Shown here in pieces: positions 1 through 5,284 of a stretch of 5,284 nt of DNA. The number at the start of each line of letters is the position of its first letter. Position 1 is the stretch's first letter. Below the pieces are notes generated by a model. The model did no database searches. It worked only from the letters and a program-made list of their open reading frames with translations, and was not told the DNA's origin. The translations under genes were made by a program, and so were the position numbers. The DNA comes from Candidatus Sericytochromatia bacterium (lineage in GTDB: Bacteria > Cyanobacteriota > Sericytochromatia > JACMPN01): the NCBI GenBank assembly GCA_014377495.1, contig JACMPN010000655.1, positions 1 through 5,284 of the forward strand. Direction: 5' to 3'.

Positions 1-1
1 G

Positions 2-217
2 AACGTCCACAAAGACGCCACGATCGTGCCGATGGGCGACGAAGATCGGACCGCCCTGAAAGCCCTGCTGCAGGAGCACCACAACGAGACCGGCTCCTAT
101 CGGGCCGACCTGCTGCTCTCCAACTGGAGCGAAGCTGCCGAGCGGTTTGTGAAGATCGTGCCGGCTGATTCACTGGTGCCGGCAGCCCCGGTCGCCACAG
201 CCGCCGCCTCCAAGTAG
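2..217 (+). CDS. gltB: Glutamate synthase large (alpha) subunit, C-terminal end only
   Basis: This is the last 71 codons of a gene that enters from the left edge, ending in TAG at 215-217. The frame is open from base 2, so the GTG at 26 is internal and not a start. The residues HHNETGSYRADLLLSNW followed by FVKIVP match the extreme C-terminus of the GltB alpha subunit, where the family shows a His..TGS..A..(I/L)L..W pattern and then FVKV(M/I)P. In the full enzyme this tail follows the GXGXG beta-helix domain. The cytoplasmic enzyme makes two glutamates from glutamine and 2-oxoglutarate, working with the GltD subunit or with ferredoxin. The last 17 or so residues are a low-complexity Ala/Pro/Val tail (PAAPVATAAASK) beyond the usual end. 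The assignment rests on a short tail, but the motif is characteristic. A long hairpin follows 21 bases after the stop. Confidence 0.85.
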   Translation, partial: NVHKDATIVPMGDEDRTALKALLQEHHNETGSYRADLLLSNWSEAAERFVKIVPADSLVPAAPVATAAASK

Positions 218-238
218 TCAGTCCTAAGTCTGCGGACC

Positions 239-308
239 CGGGCCCCGTTTAAGACAAAACCCGCCATTCCCTCAGGGGAGCGGCGGGTTTTGTCTTAAAC
301 GGGGCTCG
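239..308. terminator. Long hairpin, probable bidirectional terminator between convergent genes
   Basis: Bases 242-265 and 282-305 form a perfect 24-bp inverted repeat. It extends outward by a G-T wobble (241/306) and two more pairs (240/307, 239/308). The 16-base spacer can fold further through TTCCC..GGGGA. The stem core is CCCGCC/GGCGGG flanked by AAGACAAAA on one side and TTTTGTCTT on the other. Because the arms are complementary, each strand therefore reads a GC-rich stem followed by a T-rich run, as expected of a terminator working in both directions. It lies 21 bases after the gltB stop and directly abuts the stop codon (311-309) of the minus-strand LysM/TPR gene. The arms are much longer than the 7-12 bp typical of intrinsic terminators. 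Confidence 0.85.
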
Positions 309-3062
309 CTAAGGCGTACGGCCAAAGCGCTGCAGCGCATCTTTGACCGCGGCCATGGTTTCATCCGACAGCGGCGCGGCATCCCCATGGAGAATCACAG
401 CCGTCGGGTCCAACTCGGAGCGGGCATCCCAGTCTCCCTGGCGATCCCCCTGCAAGGCGGCCAAGGCGAGGCGGAGGCCGACGTTCGTCGGGTAATGGTC
501 CAAGAGCCGCTCGTAGAGGACGATCGCCTCATCCCAGCGGCGGAGGTGGGACAAAGCAAACGCCCGACAGCGCAACGTCTCGTCAGACGCCGGCTCCAGT
601 TCATAGGCCCGCTCAAACAAAGCCAACGCCTTGGGCCAATCACCCAGCTTGCCGACCTGTTCGCCCAGTTGGGTGAGACTCACGGCCGTCGGCAACAAGG
701 CGACGGCTTTTTCAGTCGCTTCAATACCGGCCTGCAGCTGACCCAGCCGACTCAGCGCCAGCCCGTAGCGGAGCCAGACCTCGCTATCACCCGACATGGC
801 CGGGATGGCCTGACTGTAAAGCGAAACCGCAGTTTCCCACTCACCCAACTCACTGTGGATGTCCCCAGCCAGGACCCAGCAGGTAGGTGCTTCGGGATTG
901 GTTGCCTGTTGCAACGCGGCGAGGGCCTCCGCATGGTGCCCTTCTTCCCGCAACAGCCGGCCGAGCCAATAGGCCGCACCACCATTGCCCGGGTCATCCA
1001 TGAGGATGGCCTGCCAAGTCTCCTTGGCCGTACGCTTGTCACCGACCTGCATCAGGCAGCGAGCCAAATTGAAGCGGGCTTCGGCCGAGGCTGATCCGGC
1101 ATACCGGACACAGGCGGCGACCGGCACCTTGCGGTGCTCCCAGGCCAGGCCCTGCCAGTCGGCACTGGCGGGCGCCAGGGTACTCAAATTGCCAAAGTCA
1201 GACAGTGCCTGAGCCGAGTCGCCCGCCGCCAGGTGCATCAGCCCACGCACGCAGGACACCAGCTCCGCAGAAGGCCGATCGCCGGTCCCCACCAACGGCA
1301 CGCTGCGAGGCTGACGGGCGGGCCACGGCAGGTCACCGAGCCAGGGCAGGTCGGCTACCAACAGGCTACCGGGGCCCGCTTCGGGGCACCACAGCATCAG
1401 CGGCGCCGTCGAGGTGGCAAACAGGTCGGCCGCCGCATCGGCGGTCTCCGGGGCCGGCATCACCTGTAACCGCACGTCGTCGCCCAAGGCCCGTTGCAGT
1501 GCCGCCATGTACCGCGGCACAAGCGTGCCGTTCATCCCGACCAGGATGTCGATGTGCGCATCCTCCTCATCAGCAATCCGTCGGGACCAAAGTTTGTAGA
1601 TGCCAACGCCCGCCGCAAAGACAACAGCCGCAACGGCCCAAGTCGGAAAGCCGGTCTCTGTCGGTACAGGCCTTGCCGGCTTTTGCTCATCCTGACCGGA
1701 AATCACCGGGGCCACCCGTTGACGCACCACCGCATCCACGGATCTCTGCTCCGACGACGACACCGTCAGGGCGACAGGCTTCGGAACGGTGGATGCCACT
1801 GCCCCGATTGGCACCACTGACTGCTGTCCGGCCTGGGTGGGAGCCTTTCGCAGCGTCGCAGCGGCCCGTTGCTGGCTGGCTTGCGGGGCTGGTGCTCCGC
1901 TGACGGTTGCAGGCTTGGCGGAAGGCTGCACGACCGGGCCCGGCGCCTGAAACGCCTGACGCACCCGTGCCACGGCCGTCACCGAGGGCGGGGCGGACAG
2001 GCGGACCACCGGGCGGGCCGGTTGGCTGTTCTTGACCATAGTGACCACGCCGGAGGGCGTCGGGCCGGCAGGCAGCGTCAAAACCTGACCAATCTGCAAC
2101 AGATCGGGCTCATGTACAGTGTGACGATTCGCTTCCCACACGGCTTGCCAGCGGGTGTGAGTCCCCAGGTGCCGAGCGGCGATCCCACCCAGGGTGTCAC
2201 CTGGTTTGACGATGACGGTGATCGTATTGCCGGCAGTGAGACTGGCAGCACGCTTCGCCTGGGGCGCAACGGCACCACCAGCGGCTTTACTGCTGACCGG
2301 GGTCGTGACGGCAACGGGATGATGGGGCGCCGGCAGGCCTGCACGGGCCGTTGGCTGTGCCTGGGCAGGGGCGGCGTGTTGCGCCCTGGCCGGTATGACC
2401 AGTTGCATGCCGGGCTTGAGACGGTTGGGGTCGGTAAGTACGGCCCGGTTCGCCTCAAAAATGGCCCGCCAGGCGCCGGCATCCCCATAATGCTGGCGGC
2501 TGATGCTGGACAGGGTGTCAGAGGCGCTGATGGTGTAAGCGGCAGCCGGCAAGGCGGGCATGGACAGCAGCATGGCCGCGGCGGCACGAGGCAGGGCCGT
2601 CTCCAGCCATCCGCGCTCCGGACCCGAACCCTCCGGGCAGGCCGTGTGGCGGTAACGGTGGGGCACGATCCGCAGGCTGAGCCCGTCGCCCGTGGAGACC
2701 AGGCTGGCCCGGCACACCCGCAGGCGCAGGGCCCCCAGCCTGGAAAGCGAGGGCGCCAGGGCCCGGAGCAAATCAAGATGCCAGCTGTCGGGCACGGCCA
2801 GGCGCAGGGCCTCTCTCCCGTCACGGCCAGTCAGCACCACTTGCAGCAGGCCAGCCTGCCAGCCCAGGCCAACGCGGCGCGAGCGGGCGCGTGTCCGGCC
2901 GAACCGGTTGGTGCTCGGGCCAAAGCAGCGGATCAGCGTCGACTGCCAAAGCTCGGGCACCGGCAGGAAAACGGCAGGGTCAGATGCGGCAGAAGACGCC
3001 GGCGGCGTGGGTTTGGGGCTCATGTTGGCTGCTGACTGGGCATGAATGCGCTTGGTGACCAC
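309..3062 (-). CDS. FimV-like inner-membrane protein: two LysM domains, one TM segment, TPR array
   Basis: I recognise the architecture but not a named gene. Residue numbers count from GTG 3062. Residues 1-155 are an Arg-rich region of unknown fold. Residues 159-175 (RAAAAMLLSMPALPAAA) are hydrophobic and resemble an internal signal or anchor. LysM 1 is about 176-224 (YTISASDTLSSIS...LKPGMQLVIP) and LysM 2 about 281-331 (VKPGDTLGGIA...QIGQVLTLP). They are separated and followed by Ala/Pro/Gln-rich linkers (225-279, 332-470). A membrane helix lies at about 472-491, followed by SRR as expected on the cytoplasmic side. Residues 504-600 are an unassigned alpha/beta-looking region. About six TPR units fill 660-860, with a weaker one near 600-632. 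LysM domains bind peptidoglycan and TPRs bind proteins, so the layout matches FimV-type polar or pilus scaffolds. The exact role is inferred. The start is uncertain: GTG 3062 gives the longest frame, ATG 3023 (residue 14) is an alternative, and neither has a clear SD sequence. There are no frameshifts. Confidence 0.85.
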   Translation of the reverse strand: MVTKRIHAQSAANMSPKPTPPASSAASDPAVFLPVPELWQSTLIRCFGPSTNRFGRTRARSRRVGLGWQAGLLQVVLTGRDGREALRLAVPDSWHLDLLRALAPSLSRLGALRLRVCRASLVSTGDGLSLRIVPHRYRHTACPEGSGPERGWLETALPRAAAAMLLSMPALPAAAYTISASDTLSSISRQHYGDAGAWRAIFEANRAVLTDPNRLKPGMQLVIPARAQHAAPAQAQPTARAGLPAPHHPVAVTTPVSSKAAGGAVAPQAKRAASLTAGNTITVIVKPGDTLGGIAARHLGTHTRWQAVWEANRHTVHEPDLLQIGQVLTLPAGPTPSGVVTMVKNSQPARPVVRLSAPPSVTAVARVRQAFQAPGPVVQPSAKPATVSGAPAPQASQQRAAATLRKAPTQAGQQSVVPIGAVASTVPKPVALTVSSSEQRSVDAVVRQRVAPVISGQDEQKPARPVPTETGFPTWAVAAVVFAAGVGIYKLWSRRIADEEDAHIDILVGMNGTLVPRYMAALQRALGDDVRLQVMPAPETADAAADLFATSTAPLMLWCPEAGPGSLLVADLPWLGDLPWPARQPRSVPLVGTGDRPSAELVSCVRGLMHLAAGDSAQALSDFGNLSTLAPASADWQGLAWEHRKVPVAACVRYAGSASAEARFNLARCLMQVGDKRTAKETWQAILMDDPGNGGAAYWLGRLLREEGHHAEALAALQQATNPEAPTCWVLAGDIHSELGEWETAVSLYSQAIPAMSGDSEVWLRYGLALSRLGQLQAGIEATEKAVALLPTAVSLTQLGEQVGKLGDWPKALALFERAYELEPASDETLRCRAFALSHLRRWDEAIVLYERLLDHYPTNVGLRLALAALQGDRQGDWDARSELDPTAVILHGDAAPLSDETMAAVKDALQRFGRTP

Positions 3063-3091
3063 GTTAATCGGAGGGTGATTGAATCATTTTA
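3063..3091 (-). promoter_or_regulatory. Possible -10 box and palindrome upstream of the LysM/TPR gene
   Basis: On the minus strand TAAAAT (complement of 3086-3091) matches five of six bases of the sigma-70 -10 consensus and lies 24 bases before the GTG start. Just downstream of it the 11-base palindrome TGATTGAATCA (3076-3086, arms TGATT/AATCA) could be an operator half-pair or chance. No convincing -35 box sits 16-18 bases upstream. This is a weak call based on one AT-rich hexamer in a GC-rich background. Confidence 0.25.
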
Positions 3092-3154
3092 GCCGAAATC
3101 GGGCCGAATTCGCGTCGATCGCCTGCCCCGAGGGTCAAGTCAGCCGGTTATTCC

Positions 3155-3187
3155 GACCGGTGGTGGGTTTTCCATTGGACCGGTGGT
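3155..3187 (+). repeat. 10-bp direct repeat GACCGGTGGT in divergent promoter region
   Basis: GACCGGTGGT occurs at 3155-3164 and again at 3178-3187, with starts 23 bp apart, close to two helical turns. Each copy contains the palindrome ACCGGT. The second copy extends to GACCGGTGGTC, where GACC and GGTC are complementary. The pair lies 50-80 bp upstream of the 137-aa gene and about 95-125 bp upstream of the LysM/TPR gene, so a shared operator is possible. No regulator is identified. The rest of the 3063-3236 intergenic region holds no other gene. Confidence 0.4.
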
Positions 3188-3227
3188 CTGCGATCATGCC
3201 CAGTGCGACACCACCAGCAGACATTCC

Positions 3228-3234
3228 GGAGGGG
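3228..3234 (+). promoter_or_regulatory. Ribosome binding site that sets the start of the 137-aa gene
   Basis: GGAGGGG ends two bases before ATG 3237; the GGAGG core is four bases from the ATG. The longer in-frame reading from GTG 3183 would run through this site and adds a Cys/His-containing leader that does not look like the rest of the protein. ATG 3237 is therefore preferred. Confidence 0.7.
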
Positions 3235-3236
3235 CG

Positions 3237-3650
3237 ATGAGCCGGTATCGGGTAAACGTAGCCTTCAGGGGCAAACTTTCCTTTGATGTCGATGCGGCCA
3301 GCGAACAGGAAGCTGAAGAACAGGCCCTGGCGACCTGGGAATCATCCGCCATCCAGCGGGACAGCGATTCGGCCGAGATCCTCAGCCTCAAAGCGGAGGC
3401 TAATGCCGACGGCCGGACAAGGCGGGATCGCCCTGCCCAAAGCACCACCCGGCAGCAGGCCCGTACCGTCACGCAGGGCGCGATCATCATCGAGACCGAA
3501 GCAACGACGGTCGGTGAGTCGACCGACGAACCGATGGACGAACCGGAGACCACGCCGACGGCGAAACGGCCCCGCAGCATCTGGGCCTATGCCTGGACGG
3601 CCTTTTGGTTGGCCGTCCTGGTGGGACTGGCCCAACTGGGCTCACGCTGA
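3237..3650 (+). CDS. Hypothetical 137-aa protein with C-terminal membrane anchor
   Basis: I do not recognise a named family for the whole protein. From ATG 3237 it reads MSRYRVNVAFRGKLSFDVDA, then a Glu-rich helix (ASEQEAEEQALATW). This strand-strand-helix pattern resembles the small DpnD/PcfM-type fold, in which Y.V...-type strands precede an acidic helix; the resemblance is only suggestive. Residues about 55-113 are polar, rich in Arg, Gln, Thr, Glu and Pro, and probably disordered. Residues about 115-135 (SIWAYAWTAFWLAVLVGLAQL) are a single hydrophobic helix near the C-terminus preceded by KRPR. The protein should be tail-anchored with its N-terminal domain in the cytoplasm (inference). 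There is no signal peptide. The start is supported by a strong SD. The gene stands alone, divergent from the LysM/TPR gene and convergent with the broken amt, and a hairpin begins right after its stop. Confidence 0.75.
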   Translation: MSRYRVNVAFRGKLSFDVDAASEQEAEEQALATWESSAIQRDSDSAEILSLKAEANADGRTRRDRPAQSTTRQQARTVTQGAIIIETEATTVGESTDEPMDEPETTPTAKRPRSIWAYAWTAFWLAVLVGLAQLGSR

Positions 3651-3692
3651 CGGCATACTCCTCGGCCATCGGCGGGGGAGCATGCCGTTAAT
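3651..3692 (+). terminator. Probable terminator hairpin after the 137-aa gene
   Basis: The stem starts at the base after the TGA stop. CGGCAT (3651-3656) pairs with ATGCCG (3682-3687), then after one mismatch CTCC (3658-3661) pairs with GGAG (3677-3680), with further G-T and C-G pairs inside. The 3' arm is followed by TTAATT, a short, imperfect T-rich run. It is a plausible intrinsic terminator for the plus-strand gene, weaker than the hairpin at 239-308. Confidence 0.6.
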
Positions 3693-3694
3693 TG

Positions 3695-3710
3695 ACTCCC
3701 TCAGGGGAGT
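3695..3710. repeat. Short inverted repeat between the convergent 137-aa gene and amt remnant
   Basis: ACTCCC (3695-3700) and GGGAGT (3705-3710) form a 6-bp stem with a TCAG loop. The central 13 bases TCCCTCAGGGGAG (3697-3709) are identical to the spacer of the long hairpin at 268-280. No T-run follows on either strand, so a terminator role for this hairpin is doubtful. It lies 15 bases downstream of the amt remnant's stop codon. Confidence 0.5.
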
Positions 3711-3725
3711 AGAAGGGGCCCGTCG

Positions 3726-4383
3726 TCACGGAAAACGATAGCCGTGCTCATCGAAGCCGAACCAGCCGAACCAGAGCAGACCGGCCTCCAGGACCGTCAT
3801 CGTCAGGTTCTGGGGGTTGCGGTAGTGGGCCCGCTTGCCAATCATCGTCGCCACGACGACGGCCGAGATCCCCGCCGACAGGTGCACGACCGTGCCCCCC
3901 GGCAAAATCGAGGACGCCCATCTTGGCAAGCCAACCGCCGGGACCCCAGGCCCAGTGAGCGATTGGATCGTAGACAAGCGTCGCCCAGAGGAGGGTGAAC
4001 ACGCCATAGGCCGAGAACTTCATGCGTTCGGCATAGGCACCGGAAATCAGCGCCGGCGTGATCACGGCAAACATCCCCTGGAACTTCATGAACAGGATGT
4101 GCAGCACCGTGTCTTTGGCTTCCATGCCCACGCCATTCAGAAAGACGAAGTCAAAACCGCCGACGAACCCGCCGTGGGTCGGCGCAAAGGCCAGCGAATA
4201 GCCGAGCCCGGCCCAGTGGATCGAGACCAGGGCCATGGCGAAAAAACTGTGCATGAACGTCGACAGCACGTTTTTGCCCTGGACCATACCGCCGTAAAAC
4301 AGGGCCAACCCGGGCGTCATCAGCATCACCAGGGCGGTGGAGATGAAGAGCCAAGCGGTATCGCCGGAGTTGATTGCCGACAT
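3726..4383 (-). pseudogene. amt: Ammonium transporter Amt, frameshifted and missing its 3' half
   Basis: Translation from ATG 4383 gives a clear Amt/MEP/Rh-family N-terminus: TPGLALFYGGMVQGKNVLS, then FQGMFA, GAYAERMKFSA and DPIAHWAWGPGGW. At GGGGGG (complement of 3895-3900) one extra base shifts the frame. Dropping it restores LDFAGGTVVHLSAGISA, GKR and AGLLWFGWFGF. The corrected product is 218 aa against roughly 390-430 in intact Amt proteins. Homology stops dead after WFGWFGF (about base 3753), where the family continues NAGS; here it reads DEHGYRFP and stops. Residues equivalent to the AmtB Phe gate, Trp148 and His168 remain. The second half, including the second pore histidine (His318 in E. 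coli AmtB), is gone. As written, the unshifted frame ends at 3748. No GlnK partner gene is adjacent. The start is well supported by an SD. The single-base shift might be a sequencing error; the truncation cannot be explained that way. Confidence 0.88.
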
Positions 4384-4387
4384 TCAG

Positions 4388-4394
4388 ACCTCCC
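4388..4394 (-). promoter_or_regulatory. Ribosome binding site of the amt remnant
   Basis: On the minus strand GGGAGGT lies four bases before ATG 4383. It is a strong SD, which shows that the translation start of the broken gene has been preserved and that the protein begins without a cleavable signal peptide. Confidence 0.7.
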
Positions 4395-4627
4395 GTGGTC
4401 ACGAGAACCGCCCAATAATGCACCGTATCTTGCGTTCCCATTCCAATCGGCAATCGGCCGGATGATTCCACCAACTGAAGCACATTTCGCCATTTTATCG
4501 GGGCAATCGCCAGCACAGGATTTTAGCTTACGTATCTCGGCAAGTGCGGTTGCCATGCAATTTTGGACAATCCCCTGATCCAAGCGCGGCGCATTACGGC
4601 TGGTCACCGCCCGGACGGGGTGGGAGG
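4395..4627 (-). other. Intergenic leader between the oxidoreductase gene and amt, no gene seen
   Basis: This gap of more than 200 bp is more AT-rich than the flanking genes and probably holds the amt promoter. Two TAAAAT hexamers occur on the minus strand (complements of 4520-4525 and 4492-4497), but neither has a good -35 box at the right distance. I found no sigma-54 pattern (GG-N10-GC in TGGCAC/TTGC context). CAATCGG is repeated in tandem at 4444-4450 and 4451-4457, and GGCAATCGCC (4502-4511) is a small inverted repeat. A weak hairpin (CACCGCCC/GGGGTG, near 4608-4625) follows the oxidoreductase stop but lacks a T-run. Open frames here overlap amt and show no family features. Confidence 0.4.
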
Positions 4628-5284
4628 TCACGCCGCACGGTCGAGGATCGTATCCACTTCGTCGATGTCGTCGGCGGCCCGGGTCAGGGCCTGCGAGAGC
4701 GTCGGGCTGGCGTGGATGGTCGCCACCTCGCTGAGGGCGCCGACGCTGCGGCAATACCGCATGGCCAGCGCGGCCTCGTTAATCAGCACGTCGGCCGAGG
4801 CGCCGAGGATGTGGATGCCGAGCATGTGGCGGGTGGCGGCGTCGACGACGATTTTCACCCCGCCGAGGGTCTTACCGATTGCCCTCGCCATGCCCAGGTC
4901 GGCAAAGCGGCAATGGCCGATAGCCACCTGGTAGCCCCGGGACACGGCGTCGGCTTCGGTGATCCCGACACTCGCCAGCTCTGGATCGGAAAAGGTCACC
5001 CTGGGGATCAGCCGGTGGTTGGCCCGCAAGTGGGCGTGACCCACGGCGTTGCGGGCGGCGATGACGCCGTCGTAATCGGCCTTGTGGGCCAGCATGGGCG
5101 GCCCGATCACGTCGCCGATGGCGAACACGTGGGACAGCGAGGTCCGCAATTCGGCATCGACGGTGATCCCGGTGCTGGTGTGGGCGATGCCGGCCCGGTC
5201 CAAGGCCAGGTCCCCCATGTTGGGCCGCGACCCAACAGCGAGCAGGATCAGATCGACCTCCAGGGGGTGGCGGGCATCCGCCTC
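4628..5284 (-). CDS. Flavin disulfide oxidoreductase, dihydrolipoyl dehydrogenase/mercuric reductase family, C-terminal part
   Basis: The frame is open from the right edge (218 residues visible) to TGA at 4630-4628, so ATG 5218 is internal. Visible blocks are the end of the NAD(P)-binding domain (DLILLAVGSRPN), the second FAD-binding motif (VFAIGDVIGPPMLAHKA) and the full dimerisation domain (IPRVTFSDPELASVG...LGIHILGASADVLINEAALAM). These define class I pyridine nucleotide-disulfide oxidoreductases, cytoplasmic FAD enzymes. Near the C-terminus the family signature HAHPT(L/M)(S/H)E, whose second His and Glu form the catalytic acid-base pair in lipoamide dehydrogenase, reads HASPTLSQ here. The His is Ser (codon 4708-4706) and the Glu is Gln (codon 4693-4691). 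A standard lipoamide dehydrogenase is thus unlikely; a transhydrogenase-like, quinone- or metal-reducing activity is possible. The N-terminal FAD site and redox-active Cys pair lie outside the window. No 2-oxoacid dehydrogenase genes are visible. Confidence 0.88.
   Translation of the reverse strand, partial: EADARHPLEVDLILLAVGSRPNMGDLALDRAGIAHTSTGITVDAELRTSLSHVFAIGDVIGPPMLAHKADYDGVIAARNAVGHAHLRANHRLIPRVTFSDPELASVGITEADAVSRGYQVAIGHCRFADLGMARAIGKTLGGVKIVVDAATRHMLGIHILGASADVLINEAALAMRYCRSVGALSEVATIHASPTLSQALTRAADDIDEVDTILDRAA

Noticed and set aside
1869..3035. Long plus-strand open frame (388 codons) opposite the LysM/TPR gene, and similar ones at 387-1094 and 1205-1903
   Set aside because: They are antisense to a continuous, domain-rich minus-strand gene. 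Their translations are Arg/Gly/Pro/Gln-rich with no recognisable domain, as expected of shadow frames in GC-rich DNA.
3183..3236. Upstream GTG start for the 137-aa gene
   Set aside because: The added 18 residues cover the strong SD of ATG 3237 and part of the direct repeat, so they are more likely leader DNA.
3895..3900. Programmed frameshifting in amt
   Set aside because: The restored frame still yields only half a transporter, so a recoding signal would have no evident benefit. Slippage mutation or sequencing error is simpler.
4151..4559. Minus-strand frames across the amt leader, including one with a CAGDC..C cluster starting near 4559
   Set aside because: They overlap the well-supported amt start out of frame and lack an RBS or family similarity.
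4395..4627. Sigma-54 promoter for amt
   Set aside because: No GG-N10-GC pair in a TGGCAC/TTGC context was found on the minus strand.
1..5284. CRISPR array, tRNA/rRNA gene, insertion sequence or multi-gene defence system
   Set aside because: No regularly spaced repeats, no cloverleaf or rRNA-like sequence, and no transposase or nuclease-like protein were seen in any frame.

Overview
The window is visibly GC-rich, with GTG/ATG starts, Shine-Dalgarno (SD)-type leaders and tightly packed genes. This fits a high-GC Gram-negative bacterium. The two-membrane FimV-like LysM/TPR protein supports a diderm cell plan. A Nitrospira-type or proteobacterial host would fit, but nothing here fixes the taxon.

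Layout from left to right: (1) the 3' end of a glutamate synthase large-subunit gene (gltB, +, to 217). (2) A very long, nearly perfect hairpin (239-308) that looks like a bidirectional terminator between convergent genes. (3) A large minus-strand gene (3062-309, 917 codons) for a protein with two LysM domains, a membrane segment and a cytoplasmic TPR array, similar in layout to FimV. (4) A 174-bp divergent promoter region containing a 10-bp direct repeat. (5) A plus-strand gene (3237-3650) for a 137-aa protein with a C-terminal membrane anchor, followed by a hairpin. (6) A broken minus-strand ammonium transporter gene (amt, 4383-3726), which has a one-base frameshift in a run of six Cs and has lost its entire 3' half. 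(7) A 244-bp gap with the amt leader. (8) The C-terminal part of a minus-strand flavin disulfide oxidoreductase of the dihydrolipoyl dehydrogenase/mercuric reductase family, running off the right edge (5284-4628).

The genes do not form one operon: orientation changes at almost every junction and each unit has its own intergenic signals. Two of the loci, gltB and the amt remnant, belong to ammonium assimilation. The amt copy cannot make a complete transporter, so the cell presumably relies on another copy or on other nitrogen sources (inference). The LysM/TPR protein most likely sits in the inner membrane and links the cell wall to a cytoplasmic protein-interaction scaffold.

I do not see a CRISPR array, an insertion sequence, an RNA gene or a clearly new multi-gene system. 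The points most worth a second look are the oxidoreductase with both residues of its catalytic His-Glu pair replaced, the abruptly truncated amt, the long intergenic hairpin, and the unusual N-terminal part of the LysM/TPR protein.
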